A stretch of DNA of 64,000 nt from Corynebacterium atrinae (GCF_030408455.1 NZ_CP046977.1:496001-560000), one strand, 5' to 3'. Shown: positions 31,334-41,120, counted from the stretch's first letter. The notes: generated from the letters alone by a model not told the origin. A program made the numbers and translations.

Positions 31334-32485
31334 ATGTCCGAGAACAACAATCCCGATGTCCGCAAGGGTCTTTACGGCGTCATCGCCGACTACACCGCCG
31401 TGTCCAAGGTCATGCCGGAGACTAACTCTCTGACCTACCGCGGCTACGCCGTGCAGGACCTGGTGGAGCACTGCTCCTTCGAGGAGGTCTTCTACCTCCT
31501 GTGGAACGGTGAACTCCCGAACGAAGAGCAGCTCAACGAATTTATGGAGCGCGGCCGTTCCTACCGCTGCCTCGACGCGGGCCTGATCGCTCTCATCCAC
31601 TCGCTGCCCAAAGACTGCCACCCGATGGACGTCATGCGCACCGCCGTGTCCTACATGGGCACCAAGGACAACGAGCACTTCACCCCCGACGTCGATCACA
31701 TCACCCACGTCGGCCACAACCTCCTCGCCCAGCTGCCGATGGTGCTGGCCATGGACATCCGTCGCCGTGAAGGCAAGGACATCATCGCTCCGGACTCCAA
31801 CAAGTCCGTCGCGGAGAACCTCCTGGCGATGGTCTTTGGCACCGGCCCGGATTCTCCGGCCTCGAACCCGGATGACGTGCGTGACTTTGAGAAGTCCCTC
31901 ATTCTCTACGCCGAGCACTCCTTCAACGCCTCGACCTTCACCGCGCGCGTGATCACCTCCACCCGCTCGGACGTGTACTCGGCCATCACCGGTGCCATCG
32001 GCGCCCTCAAGGGCCCGCTGCACGGTGGCGCCAACGAGTTCGTCATGCACACCATGCTCCAGATTGAGGATCCGGCTAAGGCGACCGAGTGGGTCAACAA
32101 CGCGCTGGACAACAAGGACCTCATCATGGGCTTCGGTCACCGCGTGTACAAGAAGGGTGACTCCCGCGTCCCGAGCATGGAGAAGTCCTTCCGCGAGCTC
32201 GCCGCCCGCCATGACGGCGCCAAGTGGGTCGAGATGTACGAGAACATGGCTGCAGCCATGGACGCGCGCACCGGCATCAAGCCGAACCTCGACTTCCCGG
32301 CTGGTCCGGCCTACTACCTGCTCGGCTTCCCGGTCGACTTCTTCACCCCGTTGTTCGTCGTCGCCCGTATCGCGGGCTGGACTGCGCACATCGTGGAGCA
32401 GTTCGAGGGAAACTCGCTGATCCGCCCGCTGTCTGAGTACGTCGGCCCGGAGCAACGCGAAGTTACCCCCATCGCGGACCGTTAA
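31334..32485 (+). CDS. prpC: 2-Methylcitrate synthase PrpC
   Basis: Condenses propionyl-CoA with oxaloacetate to 2-methylcitrate, the entry step of the cycle. The 383-residue citrate-synthase-fold protein shows the two catalytic histidines in GPLHGGANE and GFGHRVYKKGD, and the catalytic Asp in NLDFPAGP. I chose ATG 31334: AAAGGGG lies about ten bases before it but abuts the alternative ATG at 31325. Its ~380-residue length is typical of methylcitrate synthases. Confidence 0.95.
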   Translation: MSENNNPDVRKGLYGVIADYTAVSKVMPETNSLTYRGYAVQDLVEHCSFEEVFYLLWNGELPNEEQLNEFMERGRSYRCLDAGLIALIHSLPKDCHPMDVMRTAVSYMGTKDNEHFTPDVDHITHVGHNLLAQLPMVLAMDIRRREGKDIIAPDSNKSVAENLLAMVFGTGPDSPASNPDDVRDFEKSLILYAEHSFNASTFTARVITSTRSDVYSAITGAIGALKGPLHGGANEFVMHTMLQIEDPAKATEWVNNALDNKDLIMGFGHRVYKKGDSRVPSMEKSFRELAARHDGAKWVEMYENMAAAMDARTGIKPNLDFPAGPAYYLLGFPVDFFTPLFVVARIAGWTAHIVEQFEGNSLIRPLSEYVGPEQREVTPIADR

Positions 32486-32514
32486 TTTTCACCGCCTGAC
32501 CTGCATCGAGCAAG

Positions 32515-32564
32515 ATCCCACGGCCAAATATCCCGGTCTCCAAGACGGGGACTGGTCGTGGGAT
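32515..32564 (+). terminator. Nested hairpin after prpC, possible terminator
   Basis: An outer 12-bp stem ATCCCACGGCCA / TGGTCGTGGGAT (one G-U pair) encloses a second small hairpin CCCGGTCT-CCA-AGACGGGG. The T run is weak (TATGCTTTTATGG). It lies 30 bp past the prpC stop, so it most likely ends the prp operon. Its two-layer shape is unusual for a simple terminator. Confidence 0.5.
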
Positions 32565-32748
32565 TATGCTTTTATGGTCAGACCACTGAACTTAAGCGGG
32601 CTACCCCCGTTTTATCTATTGGTGCTCACCCGAATCAGAAATCACCTGTTGCATTAATGTGGAGTAGCGAGAGACTGTGCTCTTGTCTGCACCCCAACAA
32701 TTCCCGCATGCCACCCACCCCGGCATGATGCTTGGAAAGGACTCCAAC

Positions 32749-35700
32749 GTGGCTACCTACATCCCACCAGCATTCAAGAAGGTACTCGTCGCCAACCGCG
32801 GCGAAATTGCCGTGCGTGCCTTCCGTGCCGCCTTTGAAACTGGTTCCTCCACCGTCGCGGTGTACCCAGTCGAAGACCGCAATTCTTTCCACCGATCCTT
32901 CGCCTCCGAGGCGGTTCGAATCGGTACGGAGGGTTCCCCGGTTAAGGCCTACCTGGACATCGATGAGATTATCCGCGCGGCAAAGAAGTCGCATGCGGAT
33001 GCCGTCTACCCGGGCTACGGATTCCTTTCCGAAAACGCCCAGCTTGCCCGCGAATGCGCCGAGAACGGGATCACCTTCATCGGCCCGCCGCCGGAGGTCC
33101 TCGACCTGACCGGTGACAAGTCGGCTGCCGTGGAAGCGGCGAAGAAGGCGGGCCTGCCGGTCCTGCAGGATTCAGAGCCTTCCGAGGACATCGACGAATT
33201 GGTCGAGATGTCGAAGGATTTCACCTTCCCCATCTTCGTCAAAGCCGTGGCCGGTGGCGGCGGACGTGGCATGCGTTTCGTAGAAAAGCCCGAGGACGTG
33301 GCCCAGTTGGCCGCCGAGGCCTCCCGCGAGGCAGAGGCTGCCTTCGGCGATGGCCATGTCTACCTGGAGCGGGCGGTGATTAACCCGCAGCACATTGAGG
33401 TGCAGATCCTCGCCGACCACACGGGCGATGTCATCCACCTCTACGAGCGCGACTGCTCCCTGCAGCGCCGCCACCAGAAGGTTGTGGAGATCGCCCCGGC
33501 ACAGCACCTCGACCCCAAGCTGCGGGACAAGATTTGCGCGGATGCCGTGCGGTTCTGCCAGACGATTGGCTACCAGTGCGCCGGAACCGTTGAGTTCCTC
33601 GTTGATGAAAAGGGCAACCACGTCTTCATCGAGATGAACCCCCGCATCCAGGTCGAGCACACCGTGACCGAGGAGGTCACCTCCATCGACTTGGTCAAGG
33701 CGCAGATGAACCTCGCCGCCGGTGCGACTCTGAAGGAACTGGGTCTGACCCAGGACAAGATCAAGCTCCACGGCGCGGCCCTGCAGTGCCGCATCACCAC
33801 CGAAGACCCCTCCAACAACTTCCGCCCGGACACCGGCACCATCACCGCGTACCGCTCCCCGGGTGGCGCGGGTGTGCGTCTCGACGGCGCGGCCTCCCTC
33901 GGCGGTGAGATCTCCCCGAACTTCGATTCCATGCTGGTCAAGATGACCTGCCGTGGTGCCACCTTCGAAATTGCCGTGGCTCGCGCGCAGCGTGCGCTCA
34001 ACGAGTTCACCGTCTCTGGCGTGGCCACCAACATCGGCTTCCTCCGCGCCCTGCTCCGCGAGGATGATTTCCAGCACCACCGCATCTCCACCAACTTCAT
34101 CAACGACCACATTCACCTGCTGTCGGCCCCGCCGGCCGATGATGAGCCGGGTCGTATCCTTAACTACCTGGCCGATGTGACCGTCAACCGTCCGCACGGC
34201 AAGCGCCCCACCAAGGTGCGCCCGGCGAAGAAGCTGCCGCCGCGTAATGATGGTCCGATGCCGCGCGGTTCGCGCGACCTCCTGCGAGACCTGGGTCCGG
34301 AGAAGTTTGCCAAGCACCTGCGCGAGCAGGACGCCCTGGCCGTCACGGACACTACTTTCCGTGATGCCCACCAGTCCCTGTTGGCCACCCGCCTGCGCTC
34401 CTCCGCGCTCGTGGCTGCCGCCCCGCACGTCGGTCGCCTGACCCCACAGTTGCTGTCCGTGGAGGCGTGGGGCGGTGCCACCTACGACGTTGCCATGCGC
34501 TTCCTCTTCGAGGACCCGTGGCAGCGCTTGGACATGCTGCGTGAGGCTATGCCCAACGTCAACATTCAGATGCTGCTCCGTGGACGCAACACCGTTGGAT
34601 ACACCGCGTACCCGGATTCGGTGTGCCGCGCCTTCGTCAAGGAGGCCGCATCCTCGGGCATCGATATCTTCCGCATCTTCGACGCGCTGAACGACGTCTC
34701 GCAGATGCGACCGGCTATCGACGCCGTCCTAGAGACCGGCGACACCGTCGCCGAGGTTGCGATGGCGTACTCGGGCAACCTGCTCGACCCGAATGAAAAC
34801 CTCTACACGCTGGATTACTACCTCAAGCTGGCCGAAGAAATCGTGGGCACCGGTGCTCACATCCTCGCCATCAAGGACATGGCTGGTCTGCTCCGCCCCG
34901 CGGCCGCTGCCAAGCTGGTCTCCGCACTGCGCCGTGAGTTCGACCTGCCCGTCCACGTCCACACCCACGACACCGCGGGTGGCCAGCTGGCCACCTACTA
35001 CGCCGCTGCCCAGGCAGGTGCCGACGCCGTCGATGGCGCCTCCGCCCCGCTCGCCGGCACCACGTCCCAGCCCTCGCTGTCCGCCATCGTCGCGGCCTTC
35101 GCCAACACCCACCGCGACACGGGCATCTCCCTCGACGCCGTCTCCGACCTCGAGCCCTACTGGGAAGCCGTCCGCCAGCTCTACGCCCCCTTCGAGGCGG
35201 GCGTACCTGGCCCAACCGGCCGCGTGTACAAGCACGAGATCCCCGGCGGCCAGCTGTCCAACCTGCGTACGCAGGCCAAGGCCCTCGGCCTGGAGGACCG
35301 CTTCGAGCTCATCGAGGACAACTACGCGGCCGTCAACGAGATGCTGGGCCGCCCGACCAAGGTGACCCCGTCCTCCAAGGTTGTCGGCGACCTCGCCCTG
35401 CACCTCGTCGGTGCCGGGGTGGATCCGCACGACTTCGCGCTTGACCCGCAGAAGTACGACATCCCGGACTCGGTCATCGACTTCCTCCGCGGCGGCCTGG
35501 GCAACCCGCCCGGTGGCTGGCCGTTGCTGCGCGAGAAGGCGCTGGCTGGTCGCGGGGAAGGCACCAAGGGTCTCGTCGATGTCAATCCCGAAGACGAGGC
35601 CAAGCTGGAGAGCCCGGATCGCGACGAGCGCCGCATTACACTCAACCGCCTGCTCTTCCCGAAGCAGGCCGCGGAGTTCTTCGAGCACCGCCGTCAGTAC

Positions 35701-36162
35701 GGCAACACCGAGGCCCTGGAGGACCGCGTCTTCTTCTACGGCCTGGAGGAGGGCGAGGAAAGCATCATCCGCTTCGCCTCCGATGTGGGGACTCCGCCGA
35801 TGGTCGTGCGTCTCGACGCCGTCGGCGAGCCCGACGAGAAGGGCATGCGCCAGGTCGTTGCCAACGTCAACGGACAGATCCGTCCGATGAAGGTCCGCGA
35901 CCGCAACGCCGAGTCCGTCACCGCCTCCGCGGAGAAGGCCGATCCGACGATCGCCGGACACGTAGCTGCCCCGTTTGCCGGCGTAGTCTCCATCACCGTG
36001 CAGGTGGGCGACGAGGTCAAGGCCGGCGATCCGATCGCGGTCATCGAGGCCATGAAGATGGAAGCCACCATCACCGCCACGGTCGACGGCACCATCGAGC
36101 GCCTGGCCCTAGCCAAGGCCACCAAGGTCGAGGGCGGCGACTTGATCGTCGTCATCGGCTAG
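32749..36162 (+). CDS. pyc: Pyruvate carboxylase
   Basis: Biotin-dependent anaplerotic enzyme making oxaloacetate from pyruvate, bicarbonate and ATP. The 1137-residue single chain has a biotin carboxylase domain (about 8-460, [43 protein letters not shown]). A carboxyltransferase domain follows (about 530-830, TDTTFRDAHQSLLATR), and the chain ends in a biotinyl domain whose EAMKMEA lysine is near residue 1103. GTG 32749 is preceded by GGAAAGGA and gives the length expected from C. glutamicum Pyc. A 24-residue longer frame lacks a ribosome site. BirA, encoded in this window, would biotinylate it. Confidence 0.96.
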   Translation: MATYIPPAFKKVLVANRGEIAVRAFRAAFETGSSTVAVYPVEDRNSFHRSFASEAVRIGTEGSPVKAYLDIDEIIRAAKKSHADAVYPGYGFLSENAQLARECAENGITFIGPPPEVLDLTGDKSAAVEAAKKAGLPVLQDSEPSEDIDELVEMSKDFTFPIFVKAVAGGGGRGMRFVEKPEDVAQLAAEASREAEAAFGDGHVYLERAVINPQHIEVQILADHTGDVIHLYERDCSLQRRHQKVVEIAPAQHLDPKLRDKICADAVRFCQTIGYQCAGTVEFLVDEKGNHVFIEMNPRIQVEHTVTEEVTSIDLVKAQMNLAAGATLKELGLTQDKIKLHGAALQCRITTEDPSNNFRPDTGTITAYRSPGGAGVRLDGAASLGGEISPNFDSMLVKMTCRGATFEIAVARAQRALNEFTVSGVATNIGFLRALLREDDFQHHRISTNFINDHIHLLSAPPADDEPGRILNYLADVTVNRPHGKRPTKVRPAKKLPPRNDGPMPRGSRDLLRDLGPEKFAKHLREQDALAVTDTTFRDAHQSLLATRLRSSALVAAAPHVGRLTPQLLSVEAWGGATYDVAMRFLFEDPWQRLDMLREAMPNVNIQMLLRGRNTVGYTAYPDSVCRAFVKEAASSGIDIFRIFDALNDVSQMRPAIDAVLETGDTVAEVAMAYSGNLLDPNENLYTLDYYLKLAEEIVGTGAHILAIKDMAGLLRPAAAAKLVSALRREFDLPVHVHTHDTAGGQLATYYAAAQAGADAVDGASAPLAGTTSQPSLSAIVAAFANTHRDTGISLDAVSDLEPYWEAVRQLYAPFEAGVPGPTGRVYKHEIPGGQLSNLRTQAKALGLEDRFELIEDNYAAVNEMLGRPTKVTPSSKVVGDLALHLVGAGVDPHDFALDPQKYDIPDSVIDFLRGGLGNPPGGWPLLREKALAGRGEGTKGLVDVNPEDEAKLESPDRDERRITLNRLLFPKQAAEFFEHRRQYGNTEALEDRVFFYGLEEGEESIIRFASDVGTPPMVVRLDAVGEPDEKGMRQVVANVNGQIRPMKVRDRNAESVTASAEKADPTIAGHVAAPFAGVVSITVQVGDEVKAGDPIAVIEAMKMEATITATVDGTIERLALAKATKVEGGDLIVVIG

Positions 36163-36171
36163 CTCATCAGC

Positions 36172-36210
36172 AAAGCGCTGTCTCCGCGAGGGGACAGCGC
36201 TTTCGCTTTT
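36172..36210 (+). terminator. Rho-independent terminator of pyc
   Basis: An 11-bp stem AAAGCGCTGTC / GACAGCGCTTT with a ten-base loop starts nine bases after the pyc stop and is followed by CGCTTTTTCT. This is a strong intrinsic terminator on the plus strand. Confidence 0.85.
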
Positions 36211-36217
36211 TCTGGGC

Positions 36218-36703
36218 CTAGAAGTAGGTGACCATGGTCGTGGTGCTTAGCTCGGGGCGTTCCTCGGCCACTTCGAAGCCGATTTTTTCGTAGAGGCGCC
36301 GGGCGCGTTCGTTGCCATCGTCGACTGCTAGCGAAAGGCCTCGGCGGCCTTGTTCGCGGGCGAGATCAAGGGCGGCGTTGAGGAGCTGGCCGCCTAGTCC
36401 TTGGCCGCCGAAAGCGGCCTCCACCGCGATGGCTAGTTCGGGGATGTCCTCGGCGACGAATCCGTAGGGTGGGCGACGGTCCGTGCCCGAGCGCAACCAC
36501 AGTCCTCCGGCGGGCACGCGATGCTGATAGGCGATGATGCCGCCCTGGTCCGGAGTCCAAGAATCGACGTACATGCCCAGGTCATCGGCGTAGCCCTCGC
36601 CCGGGGTCTGGGACTCATCACCCCACACGTCGGCCAGGTGAAACAGTCGTTCCAGGTAGGTCCGGTCGGATTCGGTTGCGGGGCGCAGGTGGAAGTCAGC
36701 CAT
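36218..36703 (-). CDS. GNAT-family N-acetyltransferase
   Basis: A 161-residue GNAT fold protein: LRPATESDRTYLERL at the N-terminus, the ELAIAVEAAFGGQGLGGQLLNAAL stretch with the acetyl-CoA pyrophosphate loop (GGQGLGG, near residue 98), and NERARRLYEKIGFE at the C-terminal end. The substrate is unknown. The start is uncertain: ATG 36703 and 36712 are both possible and neither has a strong ribosome site. Upstream in-frame sequence overlaps the divergent permease gene and is unlikely to be coding on this strand. Confidence 0.85.
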   Translation of the reverse strand: MADFHLRPATESDRTYLERLFHLADVWGDESQTPGEGYADDLGMYVDSWTPDQGGIIAYQHRVPAGGLWLRSGTDRRPPYGFVAEDIPELAIAVEAAFGGQGLGGQLLNAALDLAREQGRRGLSLAVDDGNERARRLYEKIGFEVAEERPELSTTTMVTYF

Positions 36704-36746
36704 GGGCACCATTGTAGGGAGGCTATCTTGGCTAAGGTCGTAGCCT

Positions 36747-37643
36747 ATGGTCGCATTCCTGGAGCGCTGGCAGGTCCCCCTGCTCATCGTGGCGTTGGGC
36801 CTGGGCGTGCTCATCGCCCCGCTTGGTGATGTCACGCCGGCTATCAATCCGGTTCTCATGGCGTTGCTCTACGCCACGTTCCTGGCGGTTCCGTTGCGTG
36901 CCCTGCGGGCTGCGCTTATCGACGTCCGTTTCCTCACCGCCCTGCTCATCCTCAACTTTGTGGTGGTCCCGGTCGTCGTCTTCGCGCTGTCGCGTTTCGT
37001 CGCCAGTGACCCGGTGTTGTTGCTGGGCGTGCTGTTGGTGCTGCTGGCGCCCTGCATCGACTACGTGATCGTGTTCTCGGGGCTGGCGGGCGCGGCGAAT
37101 GAGCGCCTGTTGGCGGCGGCCCCGATCCTCATGCTCGTCCAGATGCTGCTCATCCCGGTGTACGTGCGGCTGCTGGGCGGACCGACGGATCTCATCGAGG
37201 CGGGCCCTTTCCTTGAGGCGTTGGTTCTGTTCATCGTCATTCCGCTGGGATTGGCGGCTTGTACGCAGTGGCTCAAGCTGTCGCAGATCATGGTGGCGAT
37301 GAATGGGCTCATGGTCCCGTTGATGATGCTGACGTTGATGGTTGTCGTCGCCTCGCAGATCGGGGGAGTGGAGGCGTCGATGCTCACGGTGGTGCCCATC
37401 TATGTGGCTTTCGTGGCTTTCATGGTTCCCTTGGGAAAGATCGTGGGGCGGCTCTTTGGCCAAGATGTCCCCGCGACGAGGGCGCTCGTCTTTTCGGGCG
37501 TGACGAGGAATTCTCTCGTCGTCTTGCCGCTGGCCCTGGCGGTGCCGGGCGTCGCGCCGGTGGTGGTGACGCAGACGCTCGTGGAGCTGGTGGCCATGGT
37601 GATCTTGGTTCGATTCGTCCCGAGGATGGTGCCGAAAAGGTGA
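36747..37643 (+). CDS. ACR3/BASS-type permease (arsenite exporter-like)
   Basis: A 298-residue membrane protein with about ten helices in the bile acid:sodium symporter/ACR3 superfamily. It shows LLAPCIDYVIVFSGLAGA near residue 102: an Ala-Pro-Cys motif on a helix, as in ACR3 arsenite carriers, where the Cys is functional. FSGVTRNSLVVLPLALA near residue 252 aligns with the second crossover motif of the superfamily. Substrate is not established; an oxyanion or metalloid efflux role is inferred. It is followed 100 bp later by a His-rich PadR regulator. Confidence 0.75.
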   Translation: MVAFLERWQVPLLIVALGLGVLIAPLGDVTPAINPVLMALLYATFLAVPLRALRAALIDVRFLTALLILNFVVVPVVVFALSRFVASDPVLLLGVLLVLLAPCIDYVIVFSGLAGAANERLLAAAPILMLVQMLLIPVYVRLLGGPTDLIEAGPFLEALVLFIVIPLGLAACTQWLKLSQIMVAMNGLMVPLMMLTLMVVVASQIGGVEASMLTVVPIYVAFVAFMVPLGKIVGRLFGQDVPATRALVFSGVTRNSLVVLPLALAVPGVAPVVVTQTLVELVAMVILVRFVPRMVPKR

Positions 37644-37648
37644 ATTAG

Positions 37649-37688
37649 CGATATATCGTTGACAGATAGACAGTAACGATATATCGTT
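37649..37688 (+). promoter_or_regulatory. padR promoter between two identical CGATATATCG palindromes
   Basis: CGATATATCG occurs at 37649-37658 and 37677-37686; the second copy extends to AACGATATATCGTT. Their starts are 28 bp apart. TTGACA (37659-37664) lies right after the first copy, and a -10-like TATCGT (37682-37687) 17 bp further on lies inside the second copy. A repressor bound at both would cover the promoter. The PadR protein encoded downstream is the obvious candidate. Confidence 0.65.
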
Positions 37689-37743
37689 AGCGATGTCGCA
37701 GGGGGACACGCCCCTGACATCGAAAAAGAAAGGCTCAACAATC

Positions 37744-38262
37744 ATGAGCGAGTTTCACCATCACCACCCGCACTCCCACCACGAGCATCGGGAGCACCGC
37801 GGCCGCGGAGGTCGGCGTCATGGACGCGGACGCGGCGGTCGCGCAGGTCGGGGCGACCTGAAAAATGTCATCCTCTCCCTCCTGGCGGAGCAGCCGATGC
37901 ACGGCTACCAGATCATCGCCACGATCGCGGAGCGCACCGAGCAGCGCTGGACCCCCAGCGCCGGCGCCATTTACCCGCGCTTGGCCATGTTGGAAGACGA
38001 GGGCCTCATCACCATCACCGTCGACAACGGTCGCAAGATGGCGACGTTGACTGACCTGGGACGAGAGACCGTCGATAAGCGAACCGAAGACGGCGACATT
38101 CTGGATGCCTACCGTGACCCCGAACAACCCGGCGGCCCACACAGCGAACGGAGGGCGGCGTTTCGCCGCCTGAAGGAGGCCGTCCGCGGCACCGACGATG
38201 ATAACACCGAGCGGATCGTCGAGATCCTGCAAGAGGCTACTGACAAGATCGAAGCCCTTTAA
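37744..38262 (+). CDS. PadR-family regulator with His-rich N-terminus
   Basis: A 172-residue protein. Residues 1-38 are extraordinarily His/Arg/Gly-rich (many HH and RG repeats). Residues 39-110 form the PadR winged HTH: DLKNVILSLLAEQPMHGYQI, PSAGAIYPRLAMLEDEGLI and the wing KMATLTDLG. The C-terminus is a helical dimerisation region. GAAAGG lies upstream of ATG 37744; the longer frame from 37693 was rejected because it starts inside the operator region. The N-terminus suggests metal sensing, which fits the neighbouring ACR3-like permease. Confidence 0.85.
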   Translation: MSEFHHHHPHSHHEHREHRGRGGRRHGRGRGGRAGRGDLKNVILSLLAEQPMHGYQIIATIAERTEQRWTPSAGAIYPRLAMLEDEGLITITVDNGRKMATLTDLGRETVDKRTEDGDILDAYRDPEQPGGPHSERRAAFRRLKEAVRGTDDDNTERIVEILQEATDKIEAL

Positions 38263-38268
38263 AAGAAA

Positions 38269-38296
38269 ACAACCTCCCTCGAATGAGGGAGGTTGT
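38269..38296 (-). terminator. Rho-independent terminator of accBC
   Basis: A perfect 12-bp stem ACAACCTCCCTC / GAGGGAGGTTGT with a GAAT loop. On the minus strand it is followed by TTTCTTTT, so it terminates accBC (stop at 38309). The T run is missing on the other strand, but it may still limit padR read-through. Confidence 0.8.
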
Positions 38297-38308
38297 GGTG
38301 ATTCCGGG

Positions 38309-40084
38309 CTACTTAATCTCGAGCAGGACCTGACCCTTGGTTACGCCCGCCCCGGCCTCAACGGCCAAGCCGGTGACCACACCGGACTTGTGTGCCTTGA
38401 CGGGGTTCTCCATTTTCATGGCCTCGAGAACGAGGATGACGTCGCCCTCGGCGACCTCAGCACCCTCGGTCACGTTGACCTTGATGACAGTGCCCTGCAT
38501 CGGCGCGGCGACAGCGTCGCCGGACGCACCCGAGCCACCGCCGCCAGAGCGACGCTTCTTGGCCTTCTTCTTCGGGGCAGCCCCGCCACCCAGTGCCAGA
38601 TCACCGGGAAGGGCGATCTCGACGCGGCGGCCATCCACCTCGACGACGATCTTCTGCGCGGGCACCGCCTCGTCCTCATCGTCGGCATCAGCCGGATCAA
38701 CGAAAGGCTCCAGCGGGTTATCCCACTCCTCCTCAATCCACTTGGTGTAGATGTCGAAGGATTCACCATCGCCGACAAAGGCCTCGTTGGAGACAATGTG
38801 GCGGTGGAAGGGGAGCACGGTGGGCATGCCCTCGACGATGAACTCGTCGAGCGCGCGGCGTGCCCGCTGCAGCGCCTGATCGCGGTCCTCACCGGTGACG
38901 ATGAGCTTGGCCAGCATAGAGTCGAACTGGCCGCCAATGACCGAACCCTTGGTCACACCGGAATCCACGCGCACGCCCGGGCCGTTGGGCTGGACGTACT
39001 CGGTGACGGAACCCGGAGCGGGCATGAAGTTGTTGCCCGCGTCCTCGCCGTTGATGCGGAACTCGAAGGAATGGCCGCGCGGGGTCGGATCCTCGGTGAA
39101 GCGCAACTCCTGGCCCTCCGCGATGCGGAACTGCTCGCGCACGAGGTCCACGCCGGTGGTCTCCTCGGTGACGGGGTGCTCCACCTGCAGACGAGTGTTG
39201 ACCTCCAAGAAGGAGATGAGGCCATCCGCACCGACGAGGTACTCCACGGTGCCGGCACCGAAGTAGCCAGCCTCGCGGCAAATCGCCTTGGCGGACTCGT
39301 GGATGGCGGCGCGCTGCTCATCGCTCAGGAACGGGGCCGGGGCCTCCTCGACGAGCTTCTGGAAACGGCGCTGCAGGGAACAGTCACGGGTGCCCATGAC
39401 GACGACGTTGCCGTGCTGATCGGCCAAGACCTGCGCCTCGACGTGGCGGGCCTTGTCCAGGTAGCGCTCGACGAAGCACTCGCCGCGACCGAAGGCAGAG
39501 ACGGCCTCACGGGTGGCGGATTCGAAGAGCTCCGCGACCTCGCCCATCTCGTAGGCGACCTTCATACCGCGGCCACCGCCACCGAAAGCAGCCTTGATGG
39601 CGATGGGCAGGCCATGCTCCTCGGCGAAGGCGACGACCTCGTCGGCGTTGGCCACCGGATCCTTAGTACCCGGTGCCATCGGGGCATCGGCCCGCTCGGC
39701 GATGTGGCGAGCGGTGACCTTATCGCCTAGATCGGCGATGGCGGACGGCGGCGGGCCGATCCAAATTAGACCGGCATCAATGACGGCCTGGGCGAAGTCC
39801 GCGTTCTCGGAGAGGAAGCCGTAGCCGGGGTGAATGGCGTCGGCGCCGGCCTTCGCGGCGGCGTCGAGAATCTTGTCGAAGACGAGGTAGGACTCGGCGG
39901 AGCTCTGGCCACCGAGAGCGAAGGCTTCGTCGGCCAGGGCGACGAACGGTGCATCCGCGTCCGGCTCGGCGTAGACGGCGACGCTGGCGATGCCCGCATC
40001 CTTGGCGGCTCGGATCACGCGGACGGCGATCTCGCCGCGGTTAGCCACGAGGACCTTCGTGATCTTCTTGGTCTCAACTGCCAC
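38309..40084 (-). CDS. accBC: Acyl-CoA carboxylase alpha subunit AccBC
   Basis: Fused biotin carboxylase and biotin carboxyl carrier protein that supplies carboxybiotin to the AccD beta subunits for malonyl- and methylmalonyl-CoA synthesis. The 591-residue protein has [17 protein letters not shown] near the N-terminus, the ATP-grasp GGGGRGMK segment, [15 protein letters not shown], a Lys/Gly-rich linker (about 500-525) and a C-terminal biotinyl domain with EAMKMENP (Lys557). GTG 40084 follows AAAGGGA. It is separated from its AccD partners by about 5.5 kb. Confidence 0.95.
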   Translation of the reverse strand: MAVETKKITKVLVANRGEIAVRVIRAAKDAGIASVAVYAEPDADAPFVALADEAFALGGQSSAESYLVFDKILDAAAKAGADAIHPGYGFLSENADFAQAVIDAGLIWIGPPPSAIADLGDKVTARHIAERADAPMAPGTKDPVANADEVVAFAEEHGLPIAIKAAFGGGGRGMKVAYEMGEVAELFESATREAVSAFGRGECFVERYLDKARHVEAQVLADQHGNVVVMGTRDCSLQRRFQKLVEEAPAPFLSDEQRAAIHESAKAICREAGYFGAGTVEYLVGADGLISFLEVNTRLQVEHPVTEETTGVDLVREQFRIAEGQELRFTEDPTPRGHSFEFRINGEDAGNNFMPAPGSVTEYVQPNGPGVRVDSGVTKGSVIGGQFDSMLAKLIVTGEDRDQALQRARRALDEFIVEGMPTVLPFHRHIVSNEAFVGDGESFDIYTKWIEEEWDNPLEPFVDPADADDEDEAVPAQKIVVEVDGRRVEIALPGDLALGGGAAPKKKAKKRRSGGGGSGASGDAVAAPMQGTVIKVNVTEGAEVAEGDVILVLEAMKMENPVKAHKSGVVTGLAVEAGAGVTKGQVLLEIK

Positions 40085-40262
40085 TGGGAAATCCCTTTCA
40101 TGTGCTGCGATTGTGGGTCGCGCTAGCCGGCCAAGAGCAGGCGGCCGCGCAACGCATGCAGACTATTCTTGCACACAAAAACGTGAGCATTTCGTCAGGT
40201 CTGGTGTTTCGCGCCAAGAAAGAGGCCCAACAGTGGCATTTTCCCAGGTGGCAGGGGAGGAA

Positions 40263-41120
40263 TTATTCTCCCAGCTCGATCGGCATGCGGGCCATATTGC
40301 CCCATTCCGACCATGAACCATCGTAATTTCGGACATTGCTAAAGCCGAGCAAATACTTGAGCACGAACCACGTGTGGGCCGAGCGATCGCCCAAATGGCA
40401 GTAGAGGATTGTCGGATCCTGGGCCTTGAGATCTCCGTAGATCTCCGTCAGCTCTTCGCACGAACGGAAACGGGAATTCGGGTGAACCGTCGTGTCCCAG
40501 GGGAAGTTTTTCGCGGAGGGGATATGTCCCCGACGCAACGTTGGGGCCGAGCTAGCATCGGCGGTTCCGGCGAACTCTTCGGGCGAGCGGACGTCGATAA
40601 GCAATTCCGTGTCGATGGCCCCGCGCACCTCATCCACCAACGCGCGGGAGGAGGCATCATCGCGTTCAACGACCGGGTAATCGGTAGCCGGATAATCTGG
40701 GACCATGAAGGACGTGTCACGCTCCTCGGCCATCCAAGCGTCGCGCCCACCGTCTAGCAGCCGCACATCCGGGTGACCGAAAAGCTCGAAGACCCACAGC
40801 GTGTAGGAGGCCCACCAGTTGGCCTGGTCGCCATAAATAACGACGGTATCGTCGCGGCTAATGCCCTTCTCGCTCATGAGGCGGGCAAAAGCCTCACCAT
40901 CAATGAAATCACGCGTGACGGGATCATTGAGATCATTACGCCAATCAATACGCACAGCGCCGGGAAGATGGCCGATGTCGTACAACAAGGTGTCTTCATC
41001 AGACTCGACCACACGCAAACCGGGGCTGCCCAAACGAGCGGACAGCCAGGCGGCAGACACCAGGCGCTCCGGATGGGCATACTCCTGGAACTGGGGATAC
41101 GGGTCAAAGGGAGTGTCCAC
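40263..41120 (-). CDS. Thiosulfate sulfurtransferase (tandem rhodanese)
   Basis: A 285-residue protein with two rhodanese domains. The first is inactive-type (about 18-140, DIGHLPGAVRIDW). The second is catalytic (about 160-280) with active-site Cys in ILYCHLGDRSAHTW and the EFAGTADA/GHIPSAKNF signature. It moves sulfane sulfur from thiosulfate to thiophilic acceptors. The GTG start at 41120 follows GAAAGG. Same strand as accBC with a 178-bp gap, so probably transcribed separately. Confidence 0.9.
   Translation of the reverse strand: MDTPFDPYPQFQEYAHPERLVSAAWLSARLGSPGLRVVESDEDTLLYDIGHLPGAVRIDWRNDLNDPVTRDFIDGEAFARLMSEKGISRDDTVVIYGDQANWWASYTLWVFELFGHPDVRLLDGGRDAWMAEERDTSFMVPDYPATDYPVVERDDASSRALVDEVRGAIDTELLIDVRSPEEFAGTADASSAPTLRRGHIPSAKNFPWDTTVHPNSRFRSCEELTEIYGDLKAQDPTILYCHLGDRSAHTWFVLKYLLGFSNVRNYDGSWSEWGNMARMPIELGE

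Noticed and set aside
32677..32748. Upstream ATG extension of pyc
   Set aside because: The 24 added residues have no ribosome site and no likeness to known Pyc N-termini, while GTG 32749 has a strong site.
36732..37745. 337-codon His/Arg/Asp-rich minus-strand frame opposite the ACR3-like permease
   Set aside because: The His/Arg/Asp/Gln-rich repeat composition arises from reading hydrophobic codons backwards; it covers the padR promoter.
38198..39730. 510-codon plus-strand frame opposite accBC
   Set aside because: Starts inside padR and runs antisense through accBC; composition typical of a shadow.
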